Positions 25,724-33,608 of a stretch of 57,041 nt of DNA are shown in pieces; position 1 is the stretch's first letter; the number at the start of each line of letters is the position of its first letter. Under the pieces are notes generated by a model, which did not search any database, was not told where the DNA came from, and saw nothing but the letters and a program-made list of their open reading frames with translations. The DNA comes from an uncultured Geobacter sp. Its GTDB lineage: Bacteria; Desulfobacterota; Desulfuromonadia; Geobacterales; Geobacteraceae. The DNA is taken from positions 1 through 57,041 of the forward strand of contig CAIYDQ010000298.1 of NCBI GenBank assembly GCA_903925075.1, in the 5' to 3' direction. The position numbers were made by a program, and so were the translations under genes.

Positions 25724-25791
25724 CCATCAGCTCCTAAAAGGGCAGTTTTTTGGTGAAGTCAGGAGCAGTCACCCGGCAGCGGCTGAGCCGC

Positions 25792-27303
25792 TCAGTTCCT
25801 TTGCCAGCTGAGCCAGGCAGCCAAAAGCCTCTTGATGAGAGGCGTCAAGCGGCTGCGATTATAGGCGTCGGCAAGCTTTTTGATGGCTTCACCCTGGGTG
25901 GGGTAGGGATGAATGGTCCTGCCGATGGCAGAGATTCCCAGCCCGGAACCGATGGCGAGCGAAAGCTCGTTGATCATTTCGCCCGCATGGCGGGCAACAA
26001 TGGTGGCGCCGAGAATCCGGTCGGTTCCTTTTTTCAGGTGCACCCGCGCGAAGCCTTCGGTCTCGCCATCCAAAACGGCGCGGTCCACGTCGGAAAACGG
26101 CACCGTCAGCGTGGCGACCTCGAGTCCCTGCGCCGCGGCGTCCTGTTCGTACATTCCGACATGGGCGATCTCCGGGTCGGTGTAGGTGCACCAAGGGACG
26201 GTCAGCGCGGAATTTTTCTGCCGTCCCTTGAAAAGCGCGTTGGCGATCAAGATCCGGGCCTGGGCATCGGCCACGTGGGTGAACTTGTAGGCCGAGCAGA
26301 TGTCTCCAGCCGCATAAACCCGGGGATTGGTGGTCCGCAGGGTATCGCTCACCTTGACGCCGTCCTTGTCGAAGGCGATGCCCGCCGCCTCGAGACCAAG
26401 TCCCTCCAGGTTCGGACCCCGGCCTACCCCCAGCAGAATGCAGTCCGCAGCGACCTCGAACGGCATCCCATCACGCTCCAGGCGCAACAACTTGTCTGCC
26501 CCGCGGCTCTCGACGCCGGCGATCTTCACCCCGAGTTCCAAGGTGATTCCCTCGCGCAGAAAGGCGGCCTGCAGCACGGCTGCGGCGTCCCGGTCCTCGC
26601 GGCCCAGGATCTGCTCGCCCCGCTCGATAATGGTCACGCGGCTGCCGAAACGGGCAAAAGCCTGGGCGAGCTCGCAACCGATGGGACCTGCGCCGATCAC
26701 CGCCAGACGCGACGGCAGAGAGGTGAGCGAAAAAACCGTCTCATTGGTGAGGTAGCCTGCCTCGGCGAGTCCCGGTATCGGCGGAGCTGCGGCGCGAGCG
26801 CCGGTGCAGATGCCCCCCTTGGCAAAGAGCAGTTTTCTGCCGGCGACTGCTACCGTGTCCGGCCCGGTGAAGGTTCCCTCGCCCAGATAGACGTCCACCC
26901 CCAGTTCCTGGCTGAAGCGCCTGGCGGAGTCGTGACCGCTGAGGCCGGCCCTTAGTCGTCGCATCCGCTCCATGGCCGCGGGGAAGTCAGCATGCGCCCC
27001 TGCCAGACCGCGCACCCCGAATTCGCCGCTTGAGCGGGCATCGAAAATGGCGCGGGAGGCCCGGATCACCCCTTTTGAAGGCACACAGCCGACATTCAGA
27101 CAGTCTCCGCCCAAAAGGCGCCTCTCGATCAATGCCACCTTAGCGCCTAAGCCCGCCGCGCCTGCGGCGCAGACCAAGCCCGCCGTGCCGCCGCCGATCA
27201 CCACCAAGTTGTAGCGCCCGACCGGTTGCGGGTTGACCCACTCCGGCGGCTGAACGTTGGCAGTCAGTTCTCGGTTTTCTTCCGTATCGGGCTGCAACAG
27301 CAT
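25792..27303 (-). CDS. Mercuric-reductase-like FAD-dependent pyridine nucleotide-disulfide oxidoreductase
   Basis: With the start at 27303 the protein has 503 residues. It has the FAD motif GGGTAG (37-42), the redox-active disulfide CLNVGCVPSK (Cys68/Cys73), the NAD(P) motif GAGPIGCELAQAFARFG, the second FAD motif VYAAGDIC and a dimerisation domain ending with IHPYPTQGEAI, which holds the catalytic His/Glu. The C-terminal vicinal cysteines of true MerA are absent. Location near E1/E2 genes would suit an E3 lipoamide dehydrogenase, but the HPYPTQGE motif and the TVP38 partner fit the separate TVP38-linked reductase group better. Twenty in-frame codons upstream lack a ribosome binding site; AGAGGTC serves the chosen ATG. 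Confidence 0.85.
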   Translation of the reverse strand: MLLQPDTEENRELTANVQPPEWVNPQPVGRYNLVVIGGGTAGLVCAAGAAGLGAKVALIERRLLGGDCLNVGCVPSKGVIRASRAIFDARSSGEFGVRGLAGAHADFPAAMERMRRLRAGLSGHDSARRFSQELGVDVYLGEGTFTGPDTVAVAGRKLLFAKGGICTGARAAAPPIPGLAEAGYLTNETVFSLTSLPSRLAVIGAGPIGCELAQAFARFGSRVTIIERGEQILGREDRDAAAVLQAAFLREGITLELGVKIAGVESRGADKLLRLERDGMPFEVAADCILLGVGRGPNLEGLGLEAAGIAFDKDGVKVSDTLRTTNPRVYAAGDICSAYKFTHVADAQARILIANALFKGRQKNSALTVPWCTYTDPEIAHVGMYEQDAAAQGLEVATLTVPFSDVDRAVLDGETEGFARVHLKKGTDRILGATIVARHAGEMINELSLAIGSGLGISAIGRTIHPYPTQGEAIKKLADAYNRSRLTPLIKRLLAAWLSWQRN

Positions 27304-27417
27304 TGTTTGACCTCTCGCGGTGCGGTCAGTGCCGATCGCCGGCCTTCCTATAACAGCCTGCATGGTACACGATCGAATTCACCAAGCAACAATTTTTATC
27401 GAGTCGAGTACTGGGGA

Positions 27418-27483
27418 GTGAACTGGTATTCAGGAGAGAATGAGGAGTGGCGTCAACGGCAGTTAAAAGAACTTCAGGGTTAA
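27418..27483 (+). CDS. Possible 21-aa microprotein
   Basis: A GTG-started frame encodes MNWYSGENEE WRQRQLKELQ G, charged, Trp-containing and predicted helical, and is followed by a hairpin with TTTT at 27491-27540. No convincing ribosome binding site precedes it and the GTG choice is arbitrary. It could be the end of a decayed gene or chance. Kept because composition looks coding and a terminator follows. Confidence 0.25.
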   Translation: MNWYSGENEEWRQRQLKELQG

Positions 27484-27540
27484 AAAGCATCAGGCTGGAA
27501 AACACGGGTTACGTGGAGCACCGTGTGGCCAGCCTGTTTT
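27484..27540. terminator. Bidirectional terminator hairpin
   Basis: CAGGCTGG (27491-27498) pairs with CCAGCCTG (27529-27536), with inner CACGG/CCGTG. T's follow on the plus strand. On the minus strand the hairpin is followed by ATGCTTTTTAA, suiting the gene at 27614-28537. Confidence 0.6.
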
Positions 27541-27613
27541 GAATTTCATTACGGAACGGGTCAATAACCGATCAGGAAAAGTTCCCATCGGCCTCAGCTA
27601 CTCAGTTACTCAG

Positions 27614-28537
27614 CTACTCGCTATCCTCGTCATTATCCGAGTCATCGGTGTCCGCATCTTCATCATTATCGTTGTCCTCGCCCGGGCTTGCAGTCATCGT
27701 TGAAGAGGGCGGCATCGACGCACCTTCATCATGGTGATGCATCCGTTTTTGCATCATCTTTTCCATGTGCGCGGTCATGGCCGTGTGCTGCTGAACCATG
27801 CGGGTTACTATCTCGGCCAGCAGATTCACTTTCTGGTCCTTGGGCGCGCGGTTCATGTTATCAACCAATTTGGCCATTTCTGCACCTTGAGCTTTCATGC
27901 GAAGCATCATTTCTTGCATCGCCCTGCCACGATCCTGCATCATCCTTTCGCCCTGGCAACCCTGGCAACCCTGGCAACCCTGCATCCCTTTGTTATGCAT
28001 CCACTTGCCATGCATGTCCCGACAATGCATGCCTTTGCCGTGGGTCATCGCGCTGTCCATCCCCTGACACCCTTTCACGATGAACTCCAACTGCTTGATG
28101 ACTTCCTGTGAGGGGATACGGTCGTTCTTCACCAGAGCCTCCAACTCTCTTAGATGGCTCTTCACGTTCACTAAGTGTTCGTCCATCATCTTCTGCATGT
28201 CGCCATGCGCCTTTACGTCGGCTGGCATGTTGTGCAGCACTTCAGCCCGGTATTTTTCCAGCTCATCCGTACTGCGTCTCATCTCGGCGACAGCAGTTCT
28301 GGCAAACTCGCGCGGGACCGTGTCTCCTTTATGCGCCACCTTGTCCAACGCATTGGCAAAAGTCAGTAAATTCTTGTGATAAGCCATCACCAGCATATGC
28401 GATGGCGTTTTCTCCATTTTCATCCCATAGTGCGGCGGCATCCTCTGCGCCGTGGTATCCGGCGTTGGCACATCCGCGGCAAAAGAGGACATAACGGTCA
28501 CTGTAAAAACGGCGATCGCAATCAACATAGTCTTCAC
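27614..28537 (-). CDS. Secreted Met/His/Cys-rich protein with acidic tail
   Basis: The 307-residue protein starts at a GTG (AAAGGAGAT 8 nt upstream) and has a signal peptide (MKTMLIAIAVFTVTVMSSFA). The middle is helical and rich in Met, His and Lys. It contains GKGMHCRDMHGKWMHNKGMQ followed by three GCQ triplets encoded by a CTGGCAACC DNA repeat, then MEKMMQKRMHHHDEG. The end is a run of about 25 mostly Asp/Glu residues. The composition suggests periplasmic binding of copper or another soft metal, but no known fold is recognised. It heads a cluster of envelope-stress-like small genes on the same strand. Confidence 0.7.
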   Translation of the reverse strand: MKTMLIAIAVFTVTVMSSFAADVPTPDTTAQRMPPHYGMKMEKTPSHMLVMAYHKNLLTFANALDKVAHKGDTVPREFARTAVAEMRRSTDELEKYRAEVLHNMPADVKAHGDMQKMMDEHLVNVKSHLRELEALVKNDRIPSQEVIKQLEFIVKGCQGMDSAMTHGKGMHCRDMHGKWMHNKGMQGCQGCQGCQGERMMQDRGRAMQEMMLRMKAQGAEMAKLVDNMNRAPKDQKVNLLAEIVTRMVQQHTAMTAHMEKMMQKRMHHHDEGASMPPSSTMTASPGEDNDNDEDADTDDSDNDEDSE

Positions 28538-28580
28538 GATTTATCTCCTTTGCATTGTCTGGGTTTGTTTCAGTCGCCGG

Positions 28581-28730
28581 CTACAATGCTCGCCTTCCCT
28601 GAATCAGGTTGACCACGATTATGATCAGGGCCAGTACCAACAGCAGATGTATAAAACCTCCCAGGGTGTAACTGCTGACAATGCCAAGCAGCCACAGAAT
28701 CAGCAAAACCACCACTATTGTCCACAGCAT
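28581..28730 (-). CDS. lmo0937-family (DUF5670) small membrane protein, 49 aa
   Basis: The frame starts MLWTIVVVLLILWLLGIVSS and continues with YTLGGFIHLLLVLALIIIVV and NLIQGRRAL. This two-helix protein has the typical lmo0937/DUF5670 sequence (LWLLG, GGxIHLLLVxAxI). Members accompany general stress genes such as csbD, and the function is unknown. GGAGG lies about 5 nt before the ATG, and the CDS ends 44 nt before the start of the Met/His-rich protein gene. Confidence 0.85.
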   Translation of the reverse strand: MLWTIVVVLLILWLLGIVSSYTLGGFIHLLLVLALIIIVVNLIQGRRAL

Positions 28731-28822
28731 CTCATCCTCCTTCAGGACTTTTGGATCTGGGTTCCCAACCCATACCCAGCCCTTCTTTTGATCCCCCGCA
28801 CCCGGATACAGTCAGTGCGGGG

Positions 28823-29014
28823 TCACTTACCTATCCGCAGCATTGAGAGATTGTGCATGAGTCCAAAGACGTTGAGCAGCCATAAAACCACTACAATGAC
28901 GACAACAGCATTCAGTATCGATTTGATTGAGCCTGCCATCGGTATGTAGGTGTTGACCAGCCACAGCAACACGCCGACGACGATGAGAACCAGAACTACT
29001 TGTATCAGAGGCAT
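28823..29014 (-). CDS. Thivi_2564-family small membrane protein
   Basis: The 63-residue protein has two membrane helices (about 4-22 and 31-50) separated by the conserved short loop NTYIPMAGSIKSILN, ending LWLLNVFGLMHNLSMLRIGK. This matches the Thivi_2564 family of small membrane proteins of unknown function. GGAGGTG lies 8 nt before the ATG. It sits between the lmo0937-like and CsbD genes on the same strand. Confidence 0.85.
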   Translation of the reverse strand: MPLIQVVLVLIVVGVLLWLVNTYIPMAGSIKSILNAVVVIVVVLWLLNVFGLMHNLSMLRIGK

Positions 29015-29123
29015 GACCGATTCACCTCCATGTTGTTTGACGGCGCGACCGCAGCCACCGTAGGCGCTGTGAAACCGTCTCTCAATTCACCTGACTAGGG
29101 GCGGTGAAACCTCGCCTTGGCAC

Positions 29124-29303
29124 CTATTTCTCCAAGTCCTTTTCGACATCGCCGACTTTCTTCTGGACCTTGCCGGCTATTTTTTCCGCTCTGCCCTGAT
29201 TTTCCAAGGAGGTGCTATGGGTGATTTTCCCGGTGGTCTCCTTGATCTTTCCTTTGACCTCGTGCATCGTGCCTTTTGCCAGATCTTTCGTGCTCGGCTT
29301 CAT
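29124..29303 (-). CDS. CsbD-family stress protein, 59 aa
   Basis: The 59-residue hydrophilic protein begins MKPSTKDLAKGTMHEVKGKI and continues KETTGKIT, GRAEKIAGKVQKKVGDVEKD. This is the CsbD pattern of Lys/Glu/Gly-rich repeats around KGKxKExxGK. CsbD proteins are induced by general stress in many bacteria and their mechanism is unknown. AGGAGG lies 6 nt before the ATG. It is the first gene of a minus-strand run with the two small membrane proteins and the Met/His-rich secreted protein. Confidence 0.88.
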   Translation of the reverse strand: MKPSTKDLAKGTMHEVKGKIKETTGKITHSTSLENQGRAEKIAGKVQKKVGDVEKDLEK

Positions 29304-29634
29304 GGTATACCTCCTGAGATCGCTTGGTGCTCGTTATAACCTGCCGTTTTTTCCGTTTTACGATGACTGCGGTCGCTCTGCTGACCGCCGGCATGCCGGC
29401 ATTCCCTACTAGGATAAAAAAGATACCAATAGTGTTATTGTCGAACGCCGACGGCACAGATTAGATATTTACAATATATCATAATCCAGCGCAGTTTACA
29501 GCGTTCCGTTCGCCTGGAGACATCCATCCGCAGCCCAATAGCTCTGGCTACGACTGTTCAAGACCGCCAGCGATGATAAGATTCTTCTTAAATTCGAATT
29601 GGGGTTACACAGCGGAGCCCAACGGGGAGGCGAC
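29304..29634. other. Intergenic region between divergent small genes
   Basis: No gene is supported. It contains a perfect 14-bp palindrome GCCGGCATGCCGGC near 29387-29400 and an AT-rich stretch around 29440-29485. I found no sigma70 promoter that I trust. It should hold the promoters of the csbD run (minus) and of the 66-residue protein (plus). Confidence 0.5.
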
Positions 29635-29835
29635 ATGGCGGACGAGAACATAGCTTACATCAGGACCGAGCCGATCAGTCAATCAACTCTTTGCATGTAC
29701 AGCAATCGCCCAAATTTCAGGTGCACCATCGAGTTGCTTGACGGCTCTACCATCATGAGGTGCGGCTTAACGGTGGAGGAAGCTTTTACCAACGCAATGG
29801 CCTGTTACCAAACGGCAATCAAGCCGGCAAGATAA
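29635..29835 (+). CDS. Hypothetical protein, 66 aa
   Basis: The frame begins MADENIAYIRTEP and includes MYSNRPNFRCTIELLDGSTIMRCGLTVEEAFTNAMACYQTA. It appears to be a small alpha/beta protein. GGGGAGG lies 5 nt before the ATG, which is preferred over a start 12 codons earlier. I do not recognise a family. The strand-like 'CTIELLDGS' followed by a helix resembles small HicB-like folds, but this is a weak impression. It converges on the metalloprotease gene. Confidence 0.6.
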   Translation: MADENIAYIRTEPISQSTLCMYSNRPNFRCTIELLDGSTIMRCGLTVEEAFTNAMACYQTAIKPAR

Positions 29836-29856
29836 CAGGCAATCGGAGGTGGGACC

Positions 29857-29882
29857 CGGGACGATGAACGCTCATCGTCCCG
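29857..29882. terminator. Perfect 11-bp hairpin overlapping a stop codon
   Basis: CGGGACGATGA (29857-29867) pairs with TCATCGTCCCG (29872-29882) around the tetraloop ACGC. The metalloprotease stop codon lies in the right arm. There is no T run, so it may act as an RNA 3'-end stabiliser for the convergent pair rather than an intrinsic terminator. Confidence 0.55.
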
Positions 29883-30591
29883 AGCCATTGGACGCAGGAA
29901 CCAGCCTCCCGGCTGCCAGCGGTCGCTTCCCGTTGGCTTTTCTGCAGCGCTCAATATCGCAGGCGGTAGGGAAATCATTTCGGTATTCCGGGACGCTGTC
30001 AATCTGCGATCGGTCACGACTAAAACACACCTCGCCTTTCCCATTGCTGTAATAGGACATCACATCGACGCAGCGTCTGGAATGCGCCATCAAGCCGAAC
30101 AGGTGGCCCATTTCGTGCGAGATGACCATCTGCAGGGTGGCGCCCGCGTCGTAGCCAGGATTTTTGGACTTGAGAAGCCCGAAGGCCTTGGGGCCAAGCG
30201 ACAGGGTACGCAACCGGAAGTTGGCCAGGCCGAAATTGCCGCCGCTTCCCGCTTCGTTCCACTGCACGACCACCAGGTCTGCCGGTTGCTTCTGGCCCGG
30301 GTTCCAGGCAACCCTTTGGCTGGGCACGCCGCACAGGGACCAAGCCGCGGCGGCCAGAGCCACCATGCCGCTGGCCTGCTTCTCGGAGAACCAGGGCGGA
30401 GCGCCCGCCGGGTTGTAGGCGATTTTCATGGGCGACGCCGCAGCCGGGCGGTCAAGGCCGTCGCCCCAGGTCATCACCTCGTTGTCGCGGCACTCGAAGA
30501 TCTCCTGGGTCCTGACCGACTCTATGGCCAAAACCTCGGCTCTCCCCGAAAGGAAGGCAACCATCAATGCGGCTACACGGAGTGCTTTCAT
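29872..30591 (-). CDS. Secreted zinc metalloprotease (metzincin-like) with shifted third ligand
   Basis: The 239-residue exported protein has a signal peptide (MKALRVAALMVAFLSGRAEVLA) and a catalytic segment ISHEMGHLFGLMAHS followed by the Met-turn-like CVDVMSYYSNG. His159, Glu160, His163 and Gly166 fit the HExxHxxG part of metzincins. The third histidine (His170) is one residue later than in the classic HExxHxxGxxH, so zinc geometry may differ. Several cysteines suggest disulfides. GGTGGAG precedes the ATG by 7 nt. Isolated gene, 19 nt after the isochorismatase stop on the same strand, so possibly co-transcribed. Confidence 0.72.
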   Translation of the reverse strand: MKALRVAALMVAFLSGRAEVLAIESVRTQEIFECRDNEVMTWGDGLDRPAAASPMKIAYNPAGAPPWFSEKQASGMVALAAAAWSLCGVPSQRVAWNPGQKQPADLVVVQWNEAGSGGNFGLANFRLRTLSLGPKAFGLLKSKNPGYDAGATLQMVISHEMGHLFGLMAHSRRCVDVMSYYSNGKGEVCFSRDRSQIDSVPEYRNDFPTACDIERCRKANGKRPLAAGRLVPASNGSGR

Positions 30592-30610
30592 TGTACGCTC
30601 CACCTCTCTC

Positions 30611-31240
30611 TCAGACTCTTAGGCCTCTTGCCCGCTGGTTGGAAGCGAAGATGGTATCGCGCCCAGGTTGAGCGCCGGTGGCTAGATTGTCGACCCATTG
30701 ATCGGTGCTCAAGACCGCCGCGAACCTGGACTGCATCACCACGGTGACCACGCGGTGAATCTCCTCGGCACTAGCGCTCCCGGCCCCGTTGGCATAAGGG
30801 AGCGAGCCGGAGGCATCCGACAGGAACTCTACGGCGAAGCCGGCGTGCACCGCTTGGACCGCGGTAGAGAAGTCGCAGTTGTGAGTCATGTAACCGACGA
30901 TGGCTATGGTATCTATTTCGCGCTCGTTCAACCACGCTTCCAGATCGGTATTGGCGAAGGCGCTCGGCAGGGTTTTGAGGACATAATGATCCCACCCGCG
31001 CGAGGTGACGGTGCTGTGCAACTCTGCACCATGAGTCCCTGCCGCCATGATCGGCGCTCCCTCCGGCAGCACGTTGTGGACCACCACAATGGGAACGTCG
31101 GCGCCTCTTGCCGCATCCATCGCTTTGCCGATCTTGGCCAGCGACAGCTCGACCGGAGGATATTCGACGGGTAGATTCCCCCCCACATAATCGTTCTGCA
31201 CGTCGATGACTACCAGTGCCCTGCGCGGTACCTGTGGCAT
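30611..31240 (-). CDS. Isochorismatase-family cysteine hydrolase
   Basis: The 209-residue protein has the Asp-Lys-Cys triad of the family: Asp13 (VVIDVQNDY), Lys89 (VLKTLPSAF) and Cys122 (YMTHNCDFST), with a central Rossmann-like beta sheet. Relatives hydrolyse isochorismate, nicotinamide or other amides. The substrate here is not evident. GGGAGGGG precedes the ATG. It is transcribed divergently from the GlxA-type regulator at 31414, which by position is its probable regulator. Confidence 0.88.
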   Translation of the reverse strand: MPQVPRRALVVIDVQNDYVGGNLPVEYPPVELSLAKIGKAMDAARGADVPIVVVHNVLPEGAPIMAAGTHGAELHSTVTSRGWDHYVLKTLPSAFANTDLEAWLNEREIDTIAIVGYMTHNCDFSTAVQAVHAGFAVEFLSDASGSLPYANGAGSASAEEIHRVVTVVMQSRFAAVLSTDQWVDNLATGAQPGRDTIFASNQRARGLRV

Positions 31241-31413
31241 AGCCCCTCCCTTTAAGTTCCTGACTGCCGATGTCCATCATCCTTTTGCCGTCCGCTTGCC
31301 GACTTTCCACTCTAGTTACGACCGCTGCGATTATCAACAAAAAGTCGCAAGAATCATAGTGGCCTGAACGCCAATATCTGCTATGATCGGGCCAAACAAC
31401 GCCCGGAGGGGCC

Positions 31414-32376
31414 ATGCGAGCAAAAACGGCGGGAACAATTGCAGTCGTCGCTTTCGACAGGATCAGCCCCTTCCACTTGTCCGTTCCCTGCGCCGTTTTT
31501 GGAGAAGATCGCCGCGAGGCCGGAGTGCCTCGCTTCGAGCTGCTGGTCTGCGGAGTGGAGACGGGGGCGCTGACCACCAGCGCCGGCTTCTCGATCGCGG
31601 GACTGGGCAGCCTGAGCGATGTGCCCCGCGCCCAGATGGTCATCGTGCCGAGTTGGCGCGACCCTGACGAGTTGCCGCCGCAGTCGTTACTGGCGGCGCT
31701 ACGCGAAGCCAGCGAGCGAGGCGCGACCATCGTGGGACTTTGCCTGGGCAGCTACGTTCTGGCAGCAGCCGGGCTTCTGGACGGCCGACGGGCAACCACC
31801 CATTGGCTTTGGGCCGAGCATCTGGCACGGCGTTACCCTCGGGTCGAGGTGGACCGGGATGTGCTGTACGTGGATGAAGGCGCGATCGTCACCTCCGCCG
31901 GAGGAGCCGCGGGCATCGATTGCTGTCTGCACATCCTGCGCAAGCTGCACGGCGCCGAGATTTCCAGCCGCGTGGCGCGGCGGCTGGTCGTTCCGCCGCA
32001 TCGCCAGGGAGGCCAGGCCCAGTATATAGAGCAGCCGCTGCGTGCGCCCCCTGCCCCCGATCGTTTTTCCCAGGCGCTGGAGTGGGTGCAGCATAACCTT
32101 TGCCTGCCGCATAACCTTGACGACCTGGCCGACCGCTCCTGCATGAGTCGGCGCACCTTCACCCGCAAGTTCCGGCAAGCGACCGGCGCCACCGTCGGCA
32201 GTTGGTTGCTCAATCAGCGTCTGTGCCTGGCGCAGCGATTGCTGGAGACGACCGGCAAGCCGATCGAAGCTGTGGCGCAGGAGTCGGGTTTTGGTTCGGA
32301 AGCCTCGTTGCGTCTGCATTTCAACAAGGCCTTCGCGACCTCGCCCGCCAGATACCGCAAAGAGTTCAGAGGCTGA
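31414..32376 (+). CDS. GlxA-family AraC-type transcriptional regulator (DJ-1/PfpI + HTH)
   Basis: The 320 residues comprise an N-terminal DJ-1/PfpI-like domain (about 8-190) with VGLCLGSYVLAAAGLLDGRRATTHW and a C-terminal AraC/XylS double HTH (about 215-318) ending SPARYRKEF. The cysteine in GLCLGS corresponds to the nucleophile position of DJ-1-type amidotransferase folds but usually serves ligand binding in GlxA regulators. GGAGGGG precedes the ATG. Divergent from the isochorismatase gene across 173 bp. Possible targets also include the cupin and flavoprotein genes downstream on its own strand. Confidence 0.9.
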   Translation: MRAKTAGTIAVVAFDRISPFHLSVPCAVFGEDRREAGVPRFELLVCGVETGALTTSAGFSIAGLGSLSDVPRAQMVIVPSWRDPDELPPQSLLAALREASERGATIVGLCLGSYVLAAAGLLDGRRATTHWLWAEHLARRYPRVEVDRDVLYVDEGAIVTSAGGAAGIDCCLHILRKLHGAEISSRVARRLVVPPHRQGGQAQYIEQPLRAPPAPDRFSQALEWVQHNLCLPHNLDDLADRSCMSRRTFTRKFRQATGATVGSWLLNQRLCLAQRLLETTGKPIEAVAQESGFGSEASLRLHFNKAFATSPARYRKEFRG

Positions 32377-32413
32377 CGGCCCGAGAGCCGATTGGCAAGG
32401 GAAGAGACGAGGT

Positions 32414-32482
32414 CGGCAATAAAACGGCAACGTTGGCTTGGCAAGCAAAGGGCGACCTCGGCAATAAAACGGCAGCGTCGGC
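32414..32482. repeat. Two 24-bp direct repeats, 45 bp apart
   Basis: CGGCAATAAAACGGCA followed by A/G-CGT-T/C-GGC occurs at 32414-32437 and 32459-32482, between the regulator and the cupin gene. It might be a regulator binding array for the cupin-flavoprotein pair, or a small duplication. Confidence 0.6.
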
Positions 32483-32524
32483 AAGGAAGCTCAGATCGAT
32501 AACCCGCACAAAAGGAGGATACCT

Positions 32525-32851
32525 ATGTTTGAGAAGCAATCGCCAGACGGCTATCGACAGGCAGCGCCGGGCATCGCGCAACGAACGCTGGTGCATGGCA
32601 ACAAGACATTGATGGCTGAGTTCCGGCTGCAAAAGGACGCCGTACTGCCGCTTCACGCCCATCCTCACGAGCAGACCGGCTATCTGGTCCAGGGTCGGAT
32701 CAGGCTGACCATCGGCGACCGCGTTCACGAGGTCGCTCCCGGGGACAGTTGGTGCATCCCCGGAGACGTGCAGCATTGCGCGGAGATCATCGAAGATGCG
32801 GTGGCGATAGAGGTCTTCTCCCCGGTAAGAGAAGACTATCTTCCGCTTTAG
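32525..32851 (+). CDS. Small cupin-domain protein
   Basis: The 108-residue single-cupin protein has motif 1 (LPLHAHPHEQTGYLVQGRIRL, with His-x-His and Glu) and motif 2 (PGDSWCIPGDVQHCAEI). A mononuclear metal site is therefore likely. Such small cupins act as isomerases, dioxygenases or sensors, and no specific substrate can be inferred. AAAGGAGG lies 7 nt before the ATG. It is followed after 28 nt by the iron-sulfur flavoprotein gene, likely the same operon. Confidence 0.85.
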   Translation: MFEKQSPDGYRQAAPGIAQRTLVHGNKTLMAEFRLQKDAVLPLHAHPHEQTGYLVQGRIRLTIGDRVHEVAPGDSWCIPGDVQHCAEIIEDAVAIEVFSPVREDYLPL

Positions 32852-32879
32852 TAATACTATTCAACAGGAGGAATCACCT

Positions 32880-33515
32880 ATGAAAATCGTCGCATTCAAT
32901 GGAAGTCCCAACAAGGAAGGCAATACCTATCATGCGATCAAGATGGTGACCGCTGAACTGGAGAAAGAAGGTATTGAAACCGAACTGATCCAGGTAGGAG
33001 ACAAGACCATCAAAGGCTGTATCGCCTGCGGGAAGTGCATTAAAAGCAAAAACGAACAATGCGGCTTGCCCGGCGACGAGGTCAACGATTGGATTCAGAA
33101 GATGAAGGAGGCCGACGGCATTTTGTTCGGCTCACCGGTACATTTCTCCGGCATGGGCGGAACCCTGAAGTCGTTCATGGACCGGGCCTTTTACGTCACC
33201 AGCGTCAACGACAGCATGCTGAGGCACAAAGTCGGCGCGGCGGTGGTCGCCGTCCGGCGCTCCGGCGGGCTGCCGACCTTCGACCAGTTGAACCATTATT
33301 TGTGCTACGCGGAGATGTTGCTGCCGGCCTCAAACTATTGGAACGTACTGCACGGAGCAAGGCCCGGGGAAGCGACTCGGGACGCGGAAGGCGTGCAGAT
33401 CATGCGGGTCCTGGGGAAGAACATGGCATGGCTGATGAAACTGGTCGAACACGGCAAAGGCGCGATTACGCCTCCCGAGCGCGAGGCCAAGGTGTTCATG
33501 AATTTCATTCGCTAA
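32880..33515 (+). CDS. Iron-sulfur flavoprotein / NADPH-dependent FMN reductase family
   Basis: The 211-residue flavodoxin-like protein has the FMN phosphate loop FNGSPNKEGNT near the N-terminus and SPVHFSGMGGTLKSFMDR, typical of the NADPH-dependent FMN reductase family. A compact cysteine motif CIACGKC-x7-C (about residues 47-61) matches the CX2CX2CX4-7C ligand set of methanogen Isf proteins, so a [4Fe-4S] cluster is likely. Its role would be electron transfer, for example in oxidative stress defence or quinone reduction. CAGGAGG lies 8 nt before the ATG. Confidence 0.87.
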   Translation: MKIVAFNGSPNKEGNTYHAIKMVTAELEKEGIETELIQVGDKTIKGCIACGKCIKSKNEQCGLPGDEVNDWIQKMKEADGILFGSPVHFSGMGGTLKSFMDRAFYVTSVNDSMLRHKVGAAVVAVRRSGGLPTFDQLNHYLCYAEMLLPASNYWNVLHGARPGEATRDAEGVQIMRVLGKNMAWLMKLVEHGKGAITPPEREAKVFMNFIR

Positions 33516-33531
33516 TCCCGGCAGATCCGCA

Positions 33532-33567
33532 CCCGCACTCGCGCAGCCGGGGCCGCGCGTGTGCGGG
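33532..33567. terminator. GC-rich hairpin between convergent genes
   Basis: CCCGCAC (33532-33538) pairs with GTGCGGG (33561-33567), with more GC pairs inside. No T run follows, so termination is uncertain. Confidence 0.4.
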
Positions 33568-33608
33568 ACAGCAGCAGGTGCGGCTATGGTCAAAAAGCAG
33601 TTCTCGGA

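Noticed and set aside
25792-27303. Calling this gene lpdA (E3)
   Set aside because: The HPYPTQGE motif and TVP38 neighbour fit the mercuric-reductase-like group better, so the symbol was withheld.
29215-29457. 80-residue minus-strand frame near csbD
   Set aside because: Its 3' part overlaps the CsbD gene in another frame, and it has no ribosome binding site or family pattern.
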